From the NCBI GenBank assembly GCA_003164475.1, contig PLTL01000309.1, positions 1 through 6,941 of the forward strand: a DNA stretch of 6,941 bases. The letters run 5' to 3'. A model generated the notes under the pieces. The model was given only the letters and a program-made list of their open reading frames with translations, was not told the DNA's origin and did no database searches. Both the position numbers and the translations under genes were made by a program. This stretch comes from Candidatus Dormiibacterota bacterium (lineage in GTDB: Bacteria; Chloroflexota; Dormibacteria; UBA8260; Bog-877). Positions 4,898-6,941 of the stretch are shown here, in pieces (position 1 is the stretch's first letter; each line of letters begins with the position of its first letter).

Positions 4898-6409
4898 ATG
4901 GAGGGGACGTCAATAAGTGCGCTTGGTGACCGGCCGGGCAATGCTCCCGGCCCAGGCAGCTACATAGCTGAAGCGATCAGAGAAGGCCACCGCGGGGTGA
5001 GACCACTGGCGCGGCTGCGAGACTGGGCCCTCGGGCTGGGCAGCGCATCGGCGGTCCCCGCGGACCGGCTGGTGCTCCTCTTCGTGGCCCTGATAGCGCT
5101 CAAGTTCGCCAACTGGGGATGGCTCATAGCCCGAGTTCCCGGCCGGGTTGCCTTTCTCGCCAACGTGGCCATCCAGTTCCTGGCCTTCGGGATCTTCGTG
5201 GTCCTGATCGCGCTCAGCTGCCGGGGTCGCCTGCCCGGCTGGCTCCGGCGCCTGCGTCTGGGGAGATTCATGGTCGTCATGCCGGTCCTTCTGGTGCTGC
5301 TGTTCGGGCTGGTCTCAGCTTCCGTGGCCAGATCGCTGGTCACCGACGACCTGCGGATCGACGATGCCAACGCCATGGCTGTCTGCGGCGCCCAGGCGAT
5401 CTCCGTCGGCCACGACCCGTACCTGGTGTCCGAGCTCAGCTGCCTCCGCCGCCTTGGCCTCTCGCCCGTCCTGGCGACCCCTCTTCGGGTGGGTCCCCTG
5501 GCCAAGGTCGACGGCTACCCCAGCCCGGCCCAGATCGACTCGGCGGTCCGGGTGGCTCGGGCCAAGGGCGGGACCGACTCCATATTCCCCGGGCTGGGCA
5601 AGCCGCCCCTTGACGCGCTGACGATGCTTCCGGTGGCGCGAGCTCCTGCCCAGGTCCGTGCGCTCTGGACCCTGCTCGCAGTGGTGGTCTTTGCGGGGTT
5701 GTTGGCCGTGGCTGCCGGATGGCTCTGGCCGGCGGTGCTCGCTGTTTTCCTTGCCACCTACTACATTCCCGGATCGGCGCTGCACTTCGCCAGCTTCGGC
5801 AACGCCGAGTCCGTCGCCTACCTTCTGATGGCGCTGTCGGTGCTCTGGATCAAGCGGCCCATTGTGTCCGGGGTCTGCCTCGGCCTCGCGCTCGGATCCA
5901 ACGAGCTGGCCCTCTTCTTTCTCCCCGCCTACCTGCTGATCTGTTTCCCGCTGGCCGGGCCCCGTCGGAGGCTCCTGGGGGTCGGGCTGGCGCTGCTGAT
6001 CGGAGTGGTGCCCTGGCTGGTGCGTTATCCCGACGCTCTCGGGGTGATCTTCCACAGCCTCTCGGCCCCTTCTCTCCCGCTGGGCTATGGGCCGGTGGTG
6101 CTGGTGCTGGGAGGGGTGATGAAGCCGCCGCCCAGCTTCCTGATGATGGGCTTGGCCGCCGCAGCCATGGTGCTGATCTGGGTCTGGGGTTGGCGCCGGC
6201 CGGGCTGGCGGGTGGCCGCCTCGGTCCTGCTGCTCTCGGCGTTCTGGCTCAGCTGGCGCAGCCTTGACGAATACATGGCCCAGATCCACCTGCTCGCGTT
6301 GGTGGCGATCGTGGGCCTGCTGGCACCGTCCGGACCTGCTGAGCAAGTGGCTCCGCCCAGCCCGGCCGTAGGGAGCCAGCTCCCAGGCCCACCAGTGGCT
6401 CAGAGGTGA
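4898..6409 (+). CDS. GT87/DUF2029-like polytopic membrane glycosyltransferase
   Basis: From ATG 4898 this is a 503-residue membrane protein. Hydrophobic segments lie at about 58-70, 88-106, 126-143, 257-292, 306-316, 324-349 and 359-371, with more to 475. After the third comes an extracytoplasmic loop with DLRIDDANA (151-159; acidic pair D155-D156) and GHDPY (171-175). This is the usual 'D...aral..G.dPY' pattern of GT87/DUF2029 GT-C enzymes. GKPPLDALTMLPVA (234-247) corresponds to their 'yPPl' motif. A long soluble insert with two cysteines (163, 182) separates these motifs. Such enzymes transfer sugars, often mannose, from polyprenyl-phosphate donors outside the membrane. The substrate here is unknown. 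The last 27 residues are Pro-rich and soluble. ATG 4898 has GGAGG two bases ahead. TTG 4838 would add 20 residues but lacks a ribosome site. The gene may be co-regulated with the divergent GT39-like gene. Confidence 0.7.
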   Translation: MEGTSISALGDRPGNAPGPGSYIAEAIREGHRGVRPLARLRDWALGLGSASAVPADRLVLLFVALIALKFANWGWLIARVPGRVAFLANVAIQFLAFGIFVVLIALSCRGRLPGWLRRLRLGRFMVVMPVLLVLLFGLVSASVARSLVTDDLRIDDANAMAVCGAQAISVGHDPYLVSELSCLRRLGLSPVLATPLRVGPLAKVDGYPSPAQIDSAVRVARAKGGTDSIFPGLGKPPLDALTMLPVARAPAQVRALWTLLAVVVFAGLLAVAAGWLWPAVLAVFLATYYIPGSALHFASFGNAESVAYLLMALSVLWIKRPIVSGVCLGLALGSNELALFFLPAYLLICFPLAGPRRRLLGVGLALLIGVVPWLVRYPDALGVIFHSLSAPSLPLGYGPVVLVLGGVMKPPPSFLMMGLAAAAMVLIWVWGWRRPGWRVAASVLLLSAFWLSWRSLDEYMAQIHLLALVAIVGLLAPSGPAEQVAPPSPAVGSQLPGPPVAQR

Positions 6410-6449
6410 GCACCGGCTGGGAAGACCGGACGGTTAGGACGGACCCGCG

Positions 6450-6803
6450 TCAGCAGGTGACATGGAGGACCGCAGCCGTCTCATCGACGTCCGCAACCGA
6501 GAGCAAGGCGCATGCCTCCGAGGTGGGGAGCAAGAGCAGCTTGATCCCTCGGCGGCGGGCATCCGCGATCACGTCCGGCGTGACCGGCAGGCGGCCGTCG
6601 ACTCCGGTTCCGATGATCATCTGACGGCAGCGCCAGGGCAGGGGCTCCGCAGTCGTCAGCGGAGTGTGGCCGTACTGGCCGCGCTGCGGCTTCGAACCCT
6701 TCTTGTGGCGGCGAGAGATCCGACCACGCTCGACCAGAACATCGTGATCGTAGGTCTGACCGTCGAGTTCCACGAGTCCGAAGGCGACCATGCGGGCCTT
6801 CAT
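6450..6803 (-). CDS. Mth938/DUF498 (NDUFAF3-like) domain protein
   Basis: This 117-residue soluble protein carries the small Mth938 fold. Visible landmarks in order are VELDGQTYDHDVLVERG (11-27), a basic segment RRHKKGSKPQ, MIIGTGVDGRLPVTPD (62-77), RGIKLLLLPTSEAC (85-98) and a terminal AAVLHVTC. These match the 'idG..YdhDv', 'iiGTG..g.l' and 'v..lpT..A' motifs of the family. The family is widespread in bacteria and archaea, and its human relative NDUFAF3 helps assemble respiratory complex I. The bacterial function is unknown. ATG 6803 is preferred because GAGGG lies four bases upstream on the coding strand (plus positions 6808-6812). GTG 6827 would add eight residues and has no clear site. 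The length is typical for the family, so the gene appears complete. It converges on the GT87-like gene with a 40-bp gap. Confidence 0.88.
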   Translation of the reverse strand: MKARMVAFGLVELDGQTYDHDVLVERGRISRRHKKGSKPQRGQYGHTPLTTAEPLPWRCRQMIIGTGVDGRLPVTPDVIADARRRGIKLLLLPTSEACALLSVADVDETAAVLHVTC

Positions 6804-6877
6804 CACGCCCTCAGTGTGCGGCTCCACCGTCCACGCTCAGTTCGGCGATACGGGGGGACGTGGTGGAGGGCGGGTTG

Positions 6878-6889
6878 GCCTCGCGAGGC
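6878..6889. repeat. 12-bp perfect palindrome upstream of the Mth938 gene
   Basis: GCCTCGCGAGGC is a perfect palindrome about 75 bases upstream of the preferred Mth938-gene start. The overlapping AGGCT-g-AGCCT (6886-6896) forms a second inverted repeat. It could be an operator, or part of whatever gene lies beyond the right edge. Confidence 0.3.
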
Positions 6890-6908
6890 TGAGCCTGAAG
6901 TACCTCTT

Positions 6909-6921
6909 CTAGACGATCTAG
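6909..6921. repeat. CTAGA-cga-TCTAG inverted repeat
   Basis: CTAGA (6909-6913) and TCTAG (6917-6921) flank CGA. AT-rich arms and CTAG are uncommon in this GC-rich sequence, so chance is less likely than for the GC palindromes. The position, about 110 bases upstream of the Mth938-gene start, would suit a regulator site near a promoter. Confidence 0.35.
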
Positions 6922-6941
6922 TGGTCCGTCTGTGAAATGAC

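Noticed and set aside
5315..6346. 343-aa minus-strand frame inside the GT87-like gene
   Set aside because: It has the same pattern: His-, Gln- and Arg-rich, no family features, and fully antisense to a convincing gene.
6410..6449. Bidirectional terminator between the converging GT87-like and Mth938 genes
   Set aside because: No clear stem with a T-run was found in the 40-bp gap.
6462..6935. 157-aa plus-strand frame over the Mth938 gene
   Set aside because: The minus-strand frame carries clear Mth938 motifs and a good ribosome site. This frame is its shadow.

Overview
The window is very GC-rich, with GC-dominated third codon positions and GTG and TTG starts. This suggests a high-GC actinobacterial, Chloroflexota-like or Dormibacterota-like chromosome. 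No rRNA, tRNA or housekeeping marker is present, so the phylum is inference. TAG ends at least two sound genes here, so it is an ordinary stop codon.

Layout. (1) Positions 1-1530 hold a tight plus-strand cassette of mobile-element character: the 3' end of a DUF3560-like gene, a 24-codon ORF, a 104-aa unknown protein, a reading frame split by an in-frame amber codon, and a protein with two helix-turn-helix units. Every junction from 371 to 1112 overlaps by 4 to 8 nt, so the genes are probably translationally coupled. (2) Positions 1531-2040 contain no convincing gene, but do contain a doubtful small ORF and GC-rich inverted repeats. (3) Positions 2040-2341 hold the frameshifted C-terminal relic of a serine recombinase. 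With the cassette, this suggests the decayed edge of an integrated element. (4) After a non-coding stretch come two large, divergently transcribed membrane glycosyltransferase genes of the GT-C type: a GT39/ArnT-like enzyme (minus strand, 2740-4329) and a GT87-like enzyme (plus strand, about 4898-6409). A 500-bp intergenic region rich in inverted repeats separates them. (5) A small Mth938/DUF498-domain gene lies on the minus strand at 6450-6803 and converges on the GT87-like gene.

How the genes fit together. The two GT-C proteins probably use polyprenyl-phosphate sugars at the outer face of the membrane to build or decorate envelope glycans or glycolipids. Their acceptors cannot be read from the sequence. 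The left cassette looks like accessory DNA of plasmid or integrative-element type, with a DUF3560-like protein and an excisionase-like DNA-binding protein, and is functionally unrelated to the glycosyltransferases. No CRISPR array, complete insertion sequence or recognised defence system was seen. The most unusual signals are the amber-split gene inside the coupled cassette and the structured non-coding stretch before the recombinase relic.
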